A stretch of DNA of 64,000 nt from Achromobacter deleyi (lineage in GTDB: Bacteria; Pseudomonadota; Gammaproteobacteria; Burkholderiales; Burkholderiaceae_B). The position numbers and the translations under genes were made by a program. Below the pieces are notes generated by a model. The model searched no databases. It was not told the origin of the DNA and saw only the letters and a list, made by a program, of their open reading frames with translations. Where the stretch lies: positions 310,001 through 374,000 of the forward strand of contig NZ_CADIJO010000003.1 of the NCBI RefSeq assembly GCF_902859705.1, read 5' to 3'. Shown piece by piece: positions 44,054-55,486 of the stretch (positions are counted from its first letter, which is position 1; each line of letters opens with the position of its first letter).

Positions 44054-45295
44054 TCAGGCTGCCAGCGAGATGGATACGGGTTGATTGGCCTCGCAGGCGT
44101 CCAGCGCACGGCTCAGGCGTTGCATGCCCAGCGCGATCTGGCTTTCGTTCATGGTGGCGAACGACATGCGCATGGCATGCACGTCGGCCTGCGCCGCATC
44201 GGCGTAGAACGCCTTGCCGGGCACATAGACCACTTCGTGTTCGATCGCATAGGGCAACAGGCGGGTGGCGTCGACCTCGCCGGTCAGGCGGGCCCAGAAG
44301 AACATGCCGCCCTCGGGCTTGCGAAAGACGATGCGGCCGTTCAATTCACGCGTGAGCGCGTCGGCCATGGCATCGCAGCGCTGGCCGTAGGCCGCGCGGA
44401 TGCGCGGCACGTGCTCTTCGTAGCGGCCGTTGGCCAGGTACTGGGCCACGACTTCCTGGATCCAGGCGGACGAAGCCATGTCGTCGGCAGCCTTGGCGCC
44501 GACGCAGCGGCGGCGGATTTCGGGCGGAGCCACCAGCCAGCCGATACGCAGGGCCGGCGCCATGGTCTTGGACATGCTGGCCAGGTACACGGCCCAGTGA
44601 CGGGCCTCGCCTTCGGCCAGCGCCATGATGGGCGGCACGGCTTCGCCGGCAAAGCGCAGTTCGCTGTAGGGGTCGTCTTCGACGATCAGGAAGCGGTGCT
44701 TGACCGCCAGCTCCAGCAAGCGCAGGCGGCGCTGACGCGAGATGGTGGCGCCGCAGGGGTTCGAGAACGACGCCACCACGCAGACCATCTTGGGCTTGAT
44801 GCGCGCGGCCAGTTCGTCGAGCGCGTCGATGTCGATGCCGTCGGGGCCCGACGGCACCGTGTGCACCGTGGCGCCGGTATAGCGCAGCGCCTGCACGGAA
44901 TTGGGGAAGGCGGGCGATTCGATGATGGCGTGGTCGCCGGGTTGCAGCATCACGCGGGTCAACAGCGCCATGGCTTGCTGCGAGCCGCCGGTGACGGCCA
45001 GTTCGGTATCCGGGTTGCAATGCAGGCCGCGCACCGCCGACAGGCGCGCCAGCTCATTGCGCAGGCTGGCCTGGCCGTCGATGTTGGAGTACTGCAGGCA
45101 GGCGCCCAGGCGCGCCATGACCTGGGTGGAGGCGATCGACAGGCCATCCACGTCGAACAGTTCCTGGGCGGGATAGCCGCCCGCCAGCGAAATCGTGCCC
45201 GGACGCATCGCGTACGGCATGAGCGAGCGGATCGGGGACGCGGGGGGATTCAGGAAAGGCGTGGCGAAAGCGTAGTCGGGCGCGACACTGGACAT
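44054..45295 (-). CDS. PLP-dependent aminotransferase, fold type I (MocR-like domain without HTH)
   Basis: A 413-residue fold-type I enzyme. Conserved pieces include GTISLAGGYPAQELFD, TGGSQQAMAL, SFSNPCGATIS, VEDDPYSELRF and the Schiff-base lysine in SMSKTMAPALRIGW. The best resemblance is to 2-aminoadipate/valine-type (LysN, AvtA-like) aminotransferases and to the catalytic half of MocR regulators; no helix-turn-helix precedes it. The amino donor is unknown. The ATG at 45295 has no clear ribosome binding site, and the A/T-rich region 45350-45440 beyond it probably holds the promoter. Confidence 0.87.
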   Translation of the reverse strand: MSSVAPDYAFATPFLNPPASPIRSLMPYAMRPGTISLAGGYPAQELFDVDGLSIASTQVMARLGACLQYSNIDGQASLRNELARLSAVRGLHCNPDTELAVTGGSQQAMALLTRVMLQPGDHAIIESPAFPNSVQALRYTGATVHTVPSGPDGIDIDALDELAARIKPKMVCVVASFSNPCGATISRQRRLRLLELAVKHRFLIVEDDPYSELRFAGEAVPPIMALAEGEARHWAVYLASMSKTMAPALRIGWLVAPPEIRRRCVGAKAADDMASSAWIQEVVAQYLANGRYEEHVPRIRAAYGQRCDAMADALTRELNGRIVFRKPEGGMFFWARLTGEVDATRLLPYAIEHEVVYVPGKAFYADAAQADVHAMRMSFATMNESQIALGMQRLSRALDACEANQPVSISLAA

Positions 45296-45504
45296 GGCGG
45301 AGGGGATAAGGAAAAGGGATGGACCGCGCAGCCCTTCAAGACCACGCCGGGGTTTTAAAACATTGAAATCTAAACAAATATCCACAAATTCTAAGCCTGC
45401 CGATCAAACAGGGTCAACGAAGATACGGTCCTAGAAGGCCGACTGTGGTGAAACCGGCTGCCCAGGTCCTACACTATGGGACATTCCGACCCCAAGAGAA
45501 CTGC

Positions 45505-46224
45505 ATGACCGCTGTCGACACCCTGGCCGGGCGCCTTGCCCGCATCCAGCAACGCATTGCCCAGGCCTGCGAACGCGCCGGCCGCGCGCCGGACAGCGTG
45601 ACGCTGCTGCCGGTCAGCAAGACGTTCGAGGTGGACGCCGTGCGCGAAGCCATGGCGCTGGGCCTGACCCGTTTTGGCGAAAACAAGACGCAGGAACTGC
45701 GCCAGAAGGCCGCCGCGCTGGCGGGCCAGGGCGTGCAGTGGGTGCTGATCGGCCACTTGCAGACCAACAAGGCCAAGGACGCGGCGCGCGACGCCACCGA
45801 GCTGCAGTCGCTGGACCGCGCGGACCTGGCCGAGGCCCTGCACCGCCGCCTGGTCAATGAGGGCCGGACCCTGGATGTGCTGGTGCAGGTCAAGACTTCG
45901 TCCGAGCCCAGCAAGTTCGGCATGGACGCCGCCGAGGTGCCCGCCTTCCTGCGCCGCATCGCCACCGAATTCCCCACCCTGCGCGTGCAGGGCCTGATGA
46001 CCATGGCGGTCAATTCGCCCGATCCGGCCGAGGTGCGCGCCTGCTTCCGGGCCCTGCGCGAACTGCGCGACCAATTGCGCCAGGACGCCATCGAGGACGT
46101 CTCTCTGGACCGGCTGTCGATGGGCATGAGCGGCGATTTCGAGCTGGCGATCGAAGAAGGTTCCACTGAGGTCCGCATCGGCACCGCCATTTTTGGCGTC
46201 CGCAGCTACCCCGATCCGCAATAA
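45505..46224 (+). CDS. yggS: YggS-family pyridoxal phosphate-binding protein
   Basis: A 239-residue alanine-racemase-like TIM barrel without a catalytic partner domain. Lysine in LLPVSKTFEVDAVREA binds pyridoxal phosphate. The segments FGENKTQEL, WVLIGHLQTNKAK and LSMGMSGDFELAIEEGSTEVRIG are all typical. YggS/PLPBP proteins maintain the vitamin B6 pool and amino acid balance and have no established enzyme activity. The ATG follows AAGAGAA eight bases upstream. It is divergent from the aminotransferase gene, which also uses pyridoxal phosphate, perhaps by chance. Confidence 0.94.
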   Translation: MTAVDTLAGRLARIQQRIAQACERAGRAPDSVTLLPVSKTFEVDAVREAMALGLTRFGENKTQELRQKAAALAGQGVQWVLIGHLQTNKAKDAARDATELQSLDRADLAEALHRRLVNEGRTLDVLVQVKTSSEPSKFGMDAAEVPAFLRRIATEFPTLRVQGLMTMAVNSPDPAEVRACFRALRELRDQLRQDAIEDVSLDRLSMGMSGDFELAIEEGSTEVRIGTAIFGVRSYPDPQ

Positions 46225-46308
46225 GCCGCTGATTCCGGGCCTCGAAACAGACGCATATTGCCCCGGGTGCGGGGCATAATGACGTCGCTAAAAACGAGGA
46301 GACACCCC

Positions 46309-47277
46309 ATGCAAAAGCAAGCACGGCGCCTTCTGGCGCTTGCCGCCCTGTCGCTGGCCGCTACCGCGGCCACCGCCCAATCCTGGCCTGCCCAGCCCGT
46401 CCGCTGGATCGTGCCCTACCCGGCCGGCGGCGGCGCCGACGTGGTCGCGCGCACCGTTGCCAGCGGCATTGAAAAGCCGCTGGGCCAGACCATCGTGGTC
46501 GAAAACCGCCCCGGCGCGGCCACCATCATCGGCGCCACCGCCATTTCGCAGGCCGAACCCACCGGCTACGTGATCGGCACGGCCGACTCGGGCACCCTGG
46601 CCTTCAACCCGTCGCTGTACGCCAAGCTGTCCTACGATCCGTCCAAGTTCACGTACATCGGCGGCATCGCCAAGTTCCCGCTGCTTTTGGCCGTGAACGT
46701 CAATTCGCCGTACAAGACGGTGGACGACGTGATCCAGGCCGCCAAGAAAGAACCGGGCAAGCTGACCGCCGCCTCGGCCGGCGCCGGCTCGCCGCACCAC
46801 CTGGCGCTGGAACTGTTCAAGCAGCGCACGGGCGCCAACCTGCTGCACGTGCCCTACAAGGGCGCCGCCCCGGCCATCCAGGACCTGCTGGGCGGACAGG
46901 TGGACGTGATGTTCATCGACCTGGCCGCAGGCCTGCCCAACGTCAAGGCCGGCAAGCTGCGCGTGCTGGCCTCGGCCACGCCCGAGCGCGTGGCCGTGCT
47001 GCCCGACGCCCCCACCATGGCCGAACAGGGCGTGCCCGACTTCACCGCCTACGCCTGGCAAGGCTTGGTCGCCCCCGGCGGCCTGCCCGAGCCCGTCGTC
47101 AAGAAACTGTCGGCTGAACTGGATGCCGCGCTGAAGTCGCCGGCCGTGTCGCAGAAGATGCTGGACATGGGCGTGATCCCCATGCCGCTGTCGGCCAAGG
47201 ACTTCAAGGCCTACGCCGAACAGGAACGCACCACCTGGGCAGACGTGATCAAGAAGGCGAACATCAAGCTGGAATAA
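46309..47277 (+). CDS. Bug-family (TctC-like) substrate-binding protein
   Basis: A 322-residue periplasmic protein. A signal peptide (about 1-23, ending TATAQ) precedes SWPAQPVRWIVPYPAGGGAD, the Bug signature. GYVIGTADSG, HVPYKGAAPAIQDLLGGQVD and APTMAEQGVPDF follow. The ligand is unknown. It is the second Bug gene in the window and also lacks adjacent tctA/tctB genes. The start is fixed by GAGGAGA eight bases upstream. A strong hairpin terminator begins 28 bp after the stop. Confidence 0.9.
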   Translation: MQKQARRLLALAALSLAATAATAQSWPAQPVRWIVPYPAGGGADVVARTVASGIEKPLGQTIVVENRPGAATIIGATAISQAEPTGYVIGTADSGTLAFNPSLYAKLSYDPSKFTYIGGIAKFPLLLAVNVNSPYKTVDDVIQAAKKEPGKLTAASAGAGSPHHLALELFKQRTGANLLHVPYKGAAPAIQDLLGGQVDVMFIDLAAGLPNVKAGKLRVLASATPERVAVLPDAPTMAEQGVPDFTAYAWQGLVAPGGLPEPVVKKLSAELDAALKSPAVSQKMLDMGVIPMPLSAKDFKAYAEQERTTWADVIKKANIKLE

Positions 47278-47305
47278 GCAGCCCCGGCGCTGCCTGGCAA
47301 TGAAA

Positions 47306-47329
47306 AAACGCGGCCCGAGGGCCGCGTTT
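47306..47329. terminator. Bidirectional rho-independent terminator
   Basis: Stem aaacgcggcc (47306-47315) and ggccgcgttt (47320-47329) encloses the loop cgag. A runs precede it and CTTTT follows, so it can act on both strands. It separates the Bug gene from the convergent FAD/Fe-S oxidase gene. Confidence 0.9.
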
Positions 47330-47378
47330 CTTTTGGCAGGTGCCGTGCGCGCCCCGCGGCGCGCAGGCATTGCACGGA

Positions 47379-50300
47379 TTACACCAGCACGCGCTCGATG
47401 CCGCCCGCGTTGGCGCGGCGCACGTAGTCTTCCATCCAGCCTTCGCCCAGGATGTGGCGCGCCATTTCGACCACGATGTAGTCGGCGTCCATGCCGGTAT
47501 CGCCTTCGTAGCGCGACAGGCCCTGCAGGCACGACGGGCACGAGGTCAGCACCTTGATGTCGCCGGTGAAACCGTCCGTGCGCAGCGCGGCGTCGCCCTT
47601 CAAGAGCTCTTCCTGCTTGCGAAAGCGCACCTGCGTGGAGATGTCGGGCCGGCTGACCGCCAGCGTGCCCGATTCGCCGCAGCAGCGGTCGCTCTTGACG
47701 GCGCCGTCGCCCACCAGCGAACGCACCGTCTTCATCGGGTCCTGCAGCTTCATGGGCGTGTGGCAGGGGTCGTGATACATGTAGCGCACGCCCTTGGCAC
47801 CTTCGAGCTTGATGCCCTTTTCAAGCAGGTACTCGTGGATGTCGATCAGGCGGCAGCCGGGGAAGATCTTGTCGAACTCATATCCCGACAGCTGGTCGTA
47901 GCAGGTGCCGCAGCTGACCACCACGGTCTTGATGTCCAGGTAGTTCAGCGTATTGGCGACGCGGTGGAACAGCACCCGGTTGTCGGTGATGATCTGCTCG
48001 GCCTTGTCGGTCATGCCGTTGCCGCGCTGGGGATAGCCGCAGCACAGGTAGCCCGGCGGCAGCACGGTCTGCACGCCGGCATGCCACAGCATGGCCTGGG
48101 TGGCCAGGCCGACCTGCGAGAACAGGCGCTCGGAACCGCAACCCGGGAAGTAGAACACCGCTTCCGTGTCGGCCGTGGTGGCCTTGGGGTCGCGGATGAT
48201 CGGCACGTAGTTGGCGTCTTCGATGTCCAGCAGCTTGCGCGCGGCCTGCTTGGGCAGCCCGCCCGGCATCTTCTTGTTGACGAAGTGCACCACCTGCTCG
48301 CGCAGCGGCGGCTTGCCCACCGTGGCGGGCGGCGCGGCCGTCTGCTTCTTGACCAGGCCCGACAGCAGGTCGTGCGCGGCGCGCTGCACCTTGTAGCCCA
48401 CGCCCACCATGGCCTTGCGGGTGGCGTTGATGGTGGCCGGGTCCTTGGCGTTCAGGAAGAACATGGCGCTGGCCGTGCCGGGGTTGAACGACTTGCGGCC
48501 CATGCGGCGCAGCACGGCGCGCATGTTCATCGACACGTCGCCGAAGTCGATGTCGACCGGACAGGGGTTGTAGCACTTGTGGCAGACCGTGCAGTGGTCG
48601 GCCACGTCTTCGAATTCTTCCCAGTGCTTCAGGCTGACGCCGCGGCGGGTCTGCTCTTCGTACAGGAAGGCCTCGACCAGCAGCGAGGTCGCCAGGATCT
48701 TGTTGCGGGGCGAATACAGCAGGTTGGCGCGCGGCACGTGGGTCGCGCACACCGGCTTGCACTTGCCGCAGCGCAGGCAGTCCTTGATGGAATCCGAGAT
48801 GGCGCCGATGTCGCTTTGCTGCATGATCAGCGACTCGTGGCCCATCAGGTTGAAGCTGGGCGTCCAGGCGTGACGCAGGTCGGCGCCCGGCATCAGCTTG
48901 CCGGCGTTGAAGTGGCCGTTGGGGTCGACGCGGCGCTTGTAGTCCTGGAACGGCTTCAGTTCGGCTTCCGTCAGGAATTCGTACTTGGTCAGGCCGATGC
49001 CGTGTTCGCCCGAGATGACGCCGTCCAGGTCGCGCGCGATCTGCATGATGCGCTCGACGGCCTGGTGGGCCTCTTGCAGCATGCCGTAGTCGTCGGAGTT
49101 GACCGGGATGTTGGTGTGCACGTTGCCGTCGCCCGCGTGCATGTGCAGCGCCACGAACACGCGGCTCTTGAGCACGCGGCCGTGGATGGCGATCAGTTCG
49201 TCGAGGATGGGCTTGCGCGCCGCGCCCGAGAACGCGGCCTGCAGGCCGGCCAGGACCTCGGCTTTCCAGGACACACGGATCGTGCGGTCTTGCACCACGT
49301 CGAACACGCGCGCCTGCGGCTGGGCCGCCAGGCGCTCGGCCAGTGCGGCCGCCACGGGCGACAGGCCCAGGCCGTCCAGCTGTGGCATGGCTTGCGCCAG
49401 CGGCAGGTCCAGGTTGTCCAGCAGCCACTGCCAGCGCTGGCGCGCGGCAGCCAGCAGGTCAATCGCCTGGCGAGTGCGCTCGGCCAGTACCTGGGCGCGG
49501 GTTTCGTCGTCGTCGGACGCGTCTTCCGCCTTGCCCACCGGCAACGGCGTACAGAGGTAGTCGTCCAGCGCATCGAGCAGCCGCAGCTTGTTGCGGGTCG
49601 ACAGCTCGATGTTGATGCGTTCGATGTGATCCGTGTATTCGCCCATGCGGGGCAGCGGAATCACGACGTCTTCGTTGATCTTGAAGGCGTTGGTGTGGCG
49701 GGCGATGGCGGCGGTGCGCGAACGGTCCAGCCAGAACTTCTTGCGGGCCTCGGCGCTGACGGCCACGAAGCCTTCGCCGTGGCGCGTGTTGGCCAGGCGC
49801 ACCACTTCGCTGGCGGCGGCCGCCACGGCGTCGTCGTCATCACCGACGATGTCGCCGATCAGGACCATCTTGGGCAGCGAGCCGCGCTTGCTCTTGGTGG
49901 CGTAGCCCACCGCACGCAGATAGCGTTCGTCCAGGTGCTCAAGACCGGCCAGGATGGCGCCGCGGGCACGGCCTTCGCCGTCCAGGTAGCCCTTGACCTC
50001 GACGATCGACGGGATGGCGTCGCGCGCCTGGCCGAAGAATTCCATGCAGACCGTGCGGGTGTGCTTGGGCATGCGGTGCAGCACCCAGCGCGCCGACGTA
50101 ATGAGACCGTCGCAGCCTTCTTTCTGGATACCCGGCAGGCCGGCCAGGAACTTGTCGGTGACGTCCTTGCCCAGGCCTTCCTTGCGGAACACGCGGCCGG
50201 CGATTTCCAGCGTTTCGGTCTTGAGCAGGCGCTCGCCGGGCTTGCCGCGGCCATCGAACCACTTGAGCTCGAAGCGGGCCACGTCCACGTCGTGGATCTT

Positions 50301-51341
50301 GCCCATGTTGTGCGCCAGGCGGGTGACTTCCAGCCAGTTGCCGTCCGGGTCGACCATGCGCCACCAGGCCAGGTTGTCCAGCGCGGTGCCCCACAGCACG
50401 GCCTTCTTGCCACCGGCGTTCATGGCGATGTTGCCGCCCACGCACGAGGCTTCGGCCGAGGTCGGGTCCACGGCGAACACGAAGCCGGCCGCCTCGGCGG
50501 CTTCGGAAACGCGCTTGGTGACCACGCCGGCGCCGGCATGGATGACGGCCACGGGCTCGGTCAGCCCGGGCAAGATACAGGACTCGACCTTGCCCAGCTT
50601 GTCGAATTTTTCGGTATTGATGACTGCCGACTTCCAGGTCAGCGGAATCGCGCCGCCGGTATAGCCGGTGCCGCCGCCGCGCGGCACGATGGTCAGGCCC
50701 AGTTCGATACAGGCCGTGACCAGCGCGGCGATCTCGTCTTCGGTGTCCGGCGTGAGCACCACGAACGGGTATTCGACCCGCCAGTCGGTGGCGTCGGTGA
50801 CGTGCGACACCCGCGACAGGCCGTCGAACTTGATGTTGTCGCGCGCCGTGATGCGGCCCAGCACCTTTTGCGCCTGCTTGCGCAGCATGGCGGTCTGGTC
50901 GAACTCGCCTTCGAACGCGGCAATGGCCGAACGCGCCCGGCCCAACAGGCCCACGACCTTCTCGTCGCGATGCGGGTCGTGGCCGGCTTCGGCCGGCGCG
51001 CCGGGTTCGCGGCGGCGGTCGATTTCGCCCAGCCGATGGTGCAATGCATCGATCAGCTGCTTGCGGCGCTTGGGGTTGTCGAGCAGGTCGTCTTGCAGGT
51101 AGGGGTTGCGGCGCACCACCCAGATATCGCCCAGCACCTCGTACAGCATCCGCGCGGAACGCCCCGTGCGGCGTTCGCCGCGCAGGTCGCCCAGGAGGCT
51201 CCAGGCGTCATCGCCCAGCAGCCGGCCGACAATCTCGCGGTCGGAGAACGACGTGTAGTTGTAGGGGATTTCGCGCAGTCGCGCGGGAGCGGCGGGCGGC
51301 ATCGCCCCGTTCAAGATGTGGCTAGCGAGTGGGGCGTTCAT
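47379..51341 (-). CDS. Giant FAD-linked oxidase with Fe-S and CCG domains (DUF3683 type)
   Basis: A 1320-residue fusion. The N-terminal about 170 residues fit DUF3683. A PCMH-type FAD domain follows ([34 protein letters not shown]), with an FAD-linked oxidase C-terminal domain ([29 protein letters not shown]). A bi-cluster ferredoxin module comes next ([23 protein letters not shown]). Two CCG heterodisulfide-reductase-like domains end it ([39 protein letters not shown]). The layout resembles Dld/GlcD plus GlcF fused together, so a 2-hydroxyacid such as D-lactate or glycolate is the likely substrate, feeding electrons to the respiratory chain. It is a single gene. Confidence 0.9.
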   Translation of the reverse strand: MNAPLASHILNGAMPPAAPARLREIPYNYTSFSDREIVGRLLGDDAWSLLGDLRGERRTGRSARMLYEVLGDIWVVRRNPYLQDDLLDNPKRRKQLIDALHHRLGEIDRRREPGAPAEAGHDPHRDEKVVGLLGRARSAIAAFEGEFDQTAMLRKQAQKVLGRITARDNIKFDGLSRVSHVTDATDWRVEYPFVVLTPDTEDEIAALVTACIELGLTIVPRGGGTGYTGGAIPLTWKSAVINTEKFDKLGKVESCILPGLTEPVAVIHAGAGVVTKRVSEAAEAAGFVFAVDPTSAEASCVGGNIAMNAGGKKAVLWGTALDNLAWWRMVDPDGNWLEVTRLAHNMGKIHDVDVARFELKWFDGRGKPGERLLKTETLEIAGRVFRKEGLGKDVTDKFLAGLPGIQKEGCDGLITSARWVLHRMPKHTRTVCMEFFGQARDAIPSIVEVKGYLDGEGRARGAILAGLEHLDERYLRAVGYATKSKRGSLPKMVLIGDIVGDDDDAVAAAASEVVRLANTRHGEGFVAVSAEARKKFWLDRSRTAAIARHTNAFKINEDVVIPLPRMGEYTDHIERINIELSTRNKLRLLDALDDYLCTPLPVGKAEDASDDDETRAQVLAERTRQAIDLLAAARQRWQWLLDNLDLPLAQAMPQLDGLGLSPVAAALAERLAAQPQARVFDVVQDRTIRVSWKAEVLAGLQAAFSGAARKPILDELIAIHGRVLKSRVFVALHMHAGDGNVHTNIPVNSDDYGMLQEAHQAVERIMQIARDLDGVISGEHGIGLTKYEFLTEAELKPFQDYKRRVDPNGHFNAGKLMPGADLRHAWTPSFNLMGHESLIMQQSDIGAISDSIKDCLRCGKCKPVCATHVPRANLLYSPRNKILATSLLVEAFLYEEQTRRGVSLKHWEEFEDVADHCTVCHKCYNPCPVDIDFGDVSMNMRAVLRRMGRKSFNPGTASAMFFLNAKDPATINATRKAMVGVGYKVQRAAHDLLSGLVKKQTAAPPATVGKPPLREQVVHFVNKKMPGGLPKQAARKLLDIEDANYVPIIRDPKATTADTEAVFYFPGCGSERLFSQVGLATQAMLWHAGVQTVLPPGYLCCGYPQRGNGMTDKAEQIITDNRVLFHRVANTLNYLDIKTVVVSCGTCYDQLSGYEFDKIFPGCRLIDIHEYLLEKGIKLEGAKGVRYMYHDPCHTPMKLQDPMKTVRSLVGDGAVKSDRCCGESGTLAVSRPDISTQVRFRKQEELLKGDAALRTDGFTGDIKVLTSCPSCLQGLSRYEGDTGMDADYIVVEMARHILGEGWMEDYVRRANAGGIERVLV

Positions 51342-51473
51342 GGCGGCAAGAGGGGGCCCTTAAAAAATTATTTTATGCCATTGGCCGGAACTGCCCCCGA
51401 ATACCCCCAGGGAAGCGCTCGAAAACCGGAATATTCCGACTCTATACGTCCCCCATTAAGCCCACCGTCAGCG

Positions 51474-52103
51474 CTAGAGCTGCCCCGGGAACAGCCACAA
51501 CAGGCTGGCCGTCATGGCCAGGTAGCGCAGGAACTTGCCGATGGCCATGTAGGCCACGCAGGGCCAGAACGGCAGCCGCAGCCAGCCGGCCACCGCGCAC
51601 AGCGGATCGCCCACCACCGGCAGCCACGACAGCAGCAAGGCCGGCGGCCCCATGCGGTGGATCCAGGCGTGGGCCCGTTCGTTCCAGCGGCCGCGCATGC
51701 GGCCATCTGCGGTGGCATCGGGGTGTGTTTGCTCGACAGCCAGGTGCCTTTCCCCGCCGGGCCGCCCCAAGGGGAAAGCGCCCCCTTGGGGGGCAGCAAG
51801 CCCGCCAGGCGGGTGCGGCGTGGGGGCCCTATCCTCCTTCCAACGGTGGACCGCCTTTTCAGCCCCTAACCCCATCGCGTAGCTGATGGCCCCGCCAATG
51901 GTGTTGCCCACCGTCGCCACCAGGATCGCCGCCCAGAACATATCCGGCGACAGCTTGATGTAGCCGAACACCGCCGGCTCGGACCCCAGCGGCAGCAAGG
52001 TGGCCGAAATCAACGAGACGGCAAAAATGGCGGACAGGCCCACCGAGGGCAGGGCCAACAGGTCCAGCAGCCAGTGAACGGCAAAGAGGAGACTTTCTTC
52101 CAT
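51474..52103 (-). CDS. YqaA/DedA-like membrane protein with a repeat-derived insert
   Basis: A 209-residue membrane protein of the VTT (SNARE-associated/DedA) superfamily, YqaA branch. The N-terminal part (LLPLGSEPAVFGYI, VGNTIGGAISYAMGLGAE) and the C-terminal part (MGPPALLLSWLPVVGDPLCAVAGWLRL) are both typical. Between them, residues about 92-116 are encoded by a copy of the C/G-rich intergenic repeat (51757-51829), read in frame as a proline/glycine-rich segment. The frame is kept on both sides, so the protein may still work with a longer cytoplasmic loop. The start at 52103 is the ATG just before the first membrane segment. It diverges from ilvA. Confidence 0.85.
   Translation of the reverse strand: MEESLLFAVHWLLDLLALPSVGLSAIFAVSLISATLLPLGSEPAVFGYIKLSPDMFWAAILVATVGNTIGGAISYAMGLGAEKAVHRWKEDRAPTPHPPGGLAAPQGGAFPLGRPGGERHLAVEQTHPDATADGRMRGRWNERAHAWIHRMGPPALLLSWLPVVGDPLCAVAGWLRLPFWPCVAYMAIGKFLRYLAMTASLLWLFPGQL
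51757..51829. repeat. C/G-rich dispersed repeat, copy 2, inside the yqaA-like gene
   Basis: The sequence runs from ccgggccgcccc to gtgggggccc and aligns with 7981-8054 over its whole length. Shared cores are cccccttggggggcagcaa (here) versus ccccctcggggggcagcaa, and gcgtgggggccc. The third hairpin is cccgc/gcggg here and gccgc/gcggc in the other copy, so both arms changed together. Unlike copy 1 it lies within a reading frame, in the region for residues about 92-116 of the membrane protein. Confidence 0.8.
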
Positions 52104-52266
52104 AGGGCTATGAGTGTAGCCGCGGCGCGGCCCTGGCCGGCCTGCCAAGCGTGTCCGATGCGTGGCGATCCGCCGCGAAATCGCGGGCTGCCCCGGCTTT
52201 CCCTGCAATAATCAGCCCCACGCCCTCGCGGCCCTCCTTTCTGGCCCCAACCCCCAAGCGCAGTCC

Positions 52267-53775
<1,509 letters not shown>

Positions 53776-53799
53776 CGTTTGCCGCGCGTAGAAAGCGAG

Positions 53800-53821
53800 A
53801 GGGCCTCCAGATGGAGGCCCT
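53800..53821 (+). terminator. Rho-independent terminator after ilvA
   Basis: Arms agggcctcca (53800-53809) and tggaggccct (53812-53821) form a perfect stem 24 bp after the ilvA stop, followed by the T-rich run tcccttcttt. Confidence 0.85.
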
Positions 53822-53938
53822 TCCCTTCTTTGCTCAAGACCCGCCCGGCTGCAACCTGAAGGGGGGGTTCGCTGTCACTCGGCGGCTCACGGAGAATGTG
53901 CCGCGCATTCAGCAAGGTGCAGCCGGACCGGCTTTGGC

Positions 53939-55051
53939 TTAGAACCGGTGACGCACACCCACGGCGAACGCGGTGTCGCGCGCATCCTTCTGGAACGCGT
54001 AGTTGTCGCCATACGAGGCGTACGCGTACAGGTTGGTGCGCTTGGTGAAGTCGTAGGTGTAGCCCAGGCTGTAGACGTTGAACGTTGCATCGTCGCCGGT
54101 CAGCTTGTCGTTGCTGGCCGTGGCGCGCTGCCACGAACCGAACACCGCGTGGCGGCCCAGCGGCACGGTGGCGCCGATCATGTACGAGTTGGCGCGGAAA
54201 CCGTCAGCCAGCTTGAACGAACCCAGCTTCTGCATGCCGTCCGGCGTGGTGCCCATGTTCTGGCCGATGAACCAGCCGTCGCGGGTCTGGCCGAAGGCAG
54301 CAGCCAGCTTCACCACTTCGAAGTCGTACGAACCGCCGATGATGTATTCCTGGATGCGGGCATTGGACTGGCCGCCGGCGCGATCGTTGGACGGATCGAA
54401 ACGGTCATAGGCGGCCGCCAGGTTCAGCGGGCCGTTCAGGTATTGCACGCCAGCGGTGATGACACGGTTGTTGTTGCCCGTGGCAAAGCCGGTCTGCTTC
54501 GAATCATTGACGCTGTCGTCGGCGCTGAACGAGTAGCCCACGCCGGCCTTGAAGCCACCCATGCTGGGGGTTTGGTACAGCACCATGTTGTCCAGGCGCA
54601 TCGTGTTGGCGCTGCCGAACGTGGTACCCAGGTTGGCGGTGTTGTAGCTGATCGAGAACGGGTCGATCGAACCGAAGTACTTCGAAGCCAGGTTGGTCTG
54701 GCGGCCGAATTCCAGGCGGCCCCAGCTATCGCTGTCCAGGCCCACGGTAGCTTGGCGGCCCCACAGGCGGCCGTTCTGCAACGACTGGCCGTTCATCGGA
54801 CCGAAACCGGCTTCCAGGTTGAACACGGCGCGCAGGCCGTCGCCCAGATCTTCCGAGCCGCGCAGGCCGAAACGCGAACCGCTGCTCACGCCCTGCGTGC
54901 CGCCAAAGCGGCTTTGCTTGGCGCCGTCGAACTTCACTTGCTCGTAGCCGACACCGGCGTCGATCAAGCCGTACAGCGTCACGGAGTCGGCGGCTTGCGC
55001 AGCGCCGGCAAAGCCGGCCAGCAACGCGACAGCCAATAGCGTCTTCTTCAT
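53939..55051 (-). CDS. General outer membrane porin (Burkholderiales Omp32/porin_4 type)
   Basis: A 370-residue trimeric porin. A signal peptide (MKKTLLAVALLAGFAGAAQA) is followed by DSVTLYGLIDAGVGYE, the typical first strand. Further motifs are SRFGLRGSEDLGDGLRAVFNLE, FGRQATVG-like loop segments, and the terminal strand ending VGVRHRF with C-terminal phenylalanine needed for outer membrane assembly. Such porins give weakly anion-selective diffusion. The ATG at 55051 begins the signal peptide; an earlier in-frame start lacks sense. The 435-bp region upstream is low in genes and probably carries a strong promoter. Confidence 0.95.
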   Translation of the reverse strand: MKKTLLAVALLAGFAGAAQAADSVTLYGLIDAGVGYEQVKFDGAKQSRFGGTQGVSSGSRFGLRGSEDLGDGLRAVFNLEAGFGPMNGQSLQNGRLWGRQATVGLDSDSWGRLEFGRQTNLASKYFGSIDPFSISYNTANLGTTFGSANTMRLDNMVLYQTPSMGGFKAGVGYSFSADDSVNDSKQTGFATGNNNRVITAGVQYLNGPLNLAAAYDRFDPSNDRAGGQSNARIQEYIIGGSYDFEVVKLAAAFGQTRDGWFIGQNMGTTPDGMQKLGSFKLADGFRANSYMIGATVPLGRHAVFGSWQRATASNDKLTGDDATFNVYSLGYTYDFTKRTNLYAYASYGDNYAFQKDARDTAFAVGVRHRF

Positions 55052-55486
55052 AAAAGTCCCCAAAATGGCAAGATAAAAGGCAATCCGCAACCGCACGGCG
55101 ACAGCCGCCGCGGGTAGCGGGCCGCTACGAAAAAGCGAGCGGCCTGTGCACTGAATCTAGTGTCGATCTTGGAACAATTTGAAGTAACCCGGATTTCGAC
55201 GAACTACTTTCCATGGGTGGGATAATGCCCGTCGCCCGGCTGGGCCCAGCCGGCAGGAATCCGTGTTAACGCCTTGATATCAAATGTGAAGTCTTACTCG
55301 CAATTGCGCTATTGACGGGGTTTGACGCGGCGATTTCGGGCTGTGTCGCGACATCACTTGTTGCGCCGGCCGCACAGTTTTTGCGGCATAAACGCGACAT
55401 CCCGCGCCGTATCGACTCATGCCACTGAGACAAAAAACCCCTAGTCGCGCCAGGGGTTCTGTCCGATCTGCAACGGCGGCGTCGAC
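55052..55486. other. Intergenic region between porin and DUF4148 genes
   Basis: A 435-bp stretch with both flanking genes on the reverse strand. It contains the terminator of the DUF4148 gene (55432-55458). The remaining bases up to the porin start should include the porin promoter, and the A/T-richer part is around 55150-55215. I see no further gene or convincing operator. Confidence 0.5.
55432..55458 (-). terminator. Rho-independent terminator after the DUF4148 gene
   Basis: On the reverse strand the stem AACCCCT (55452-55458) pairs with AGGGGTT (55436-55442) around a nine-base loop and is followed by a T6 tract (the A run at 55432-55437, which shares its last two bases with the stem). It lies about 30 bp after the DUF4148 stop codon. 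Confidence 0.85.

Noticed and set aside
47340-51869. A forward open frame of about 1500 codons opposite the FAD/Fe-S oxidase
   Set aside because: Its composition (H, Q, A, G, V-rich) is that of an antisense shadow, and the opposite strand encodes a clear multidomain enzyme with all motifs in place.
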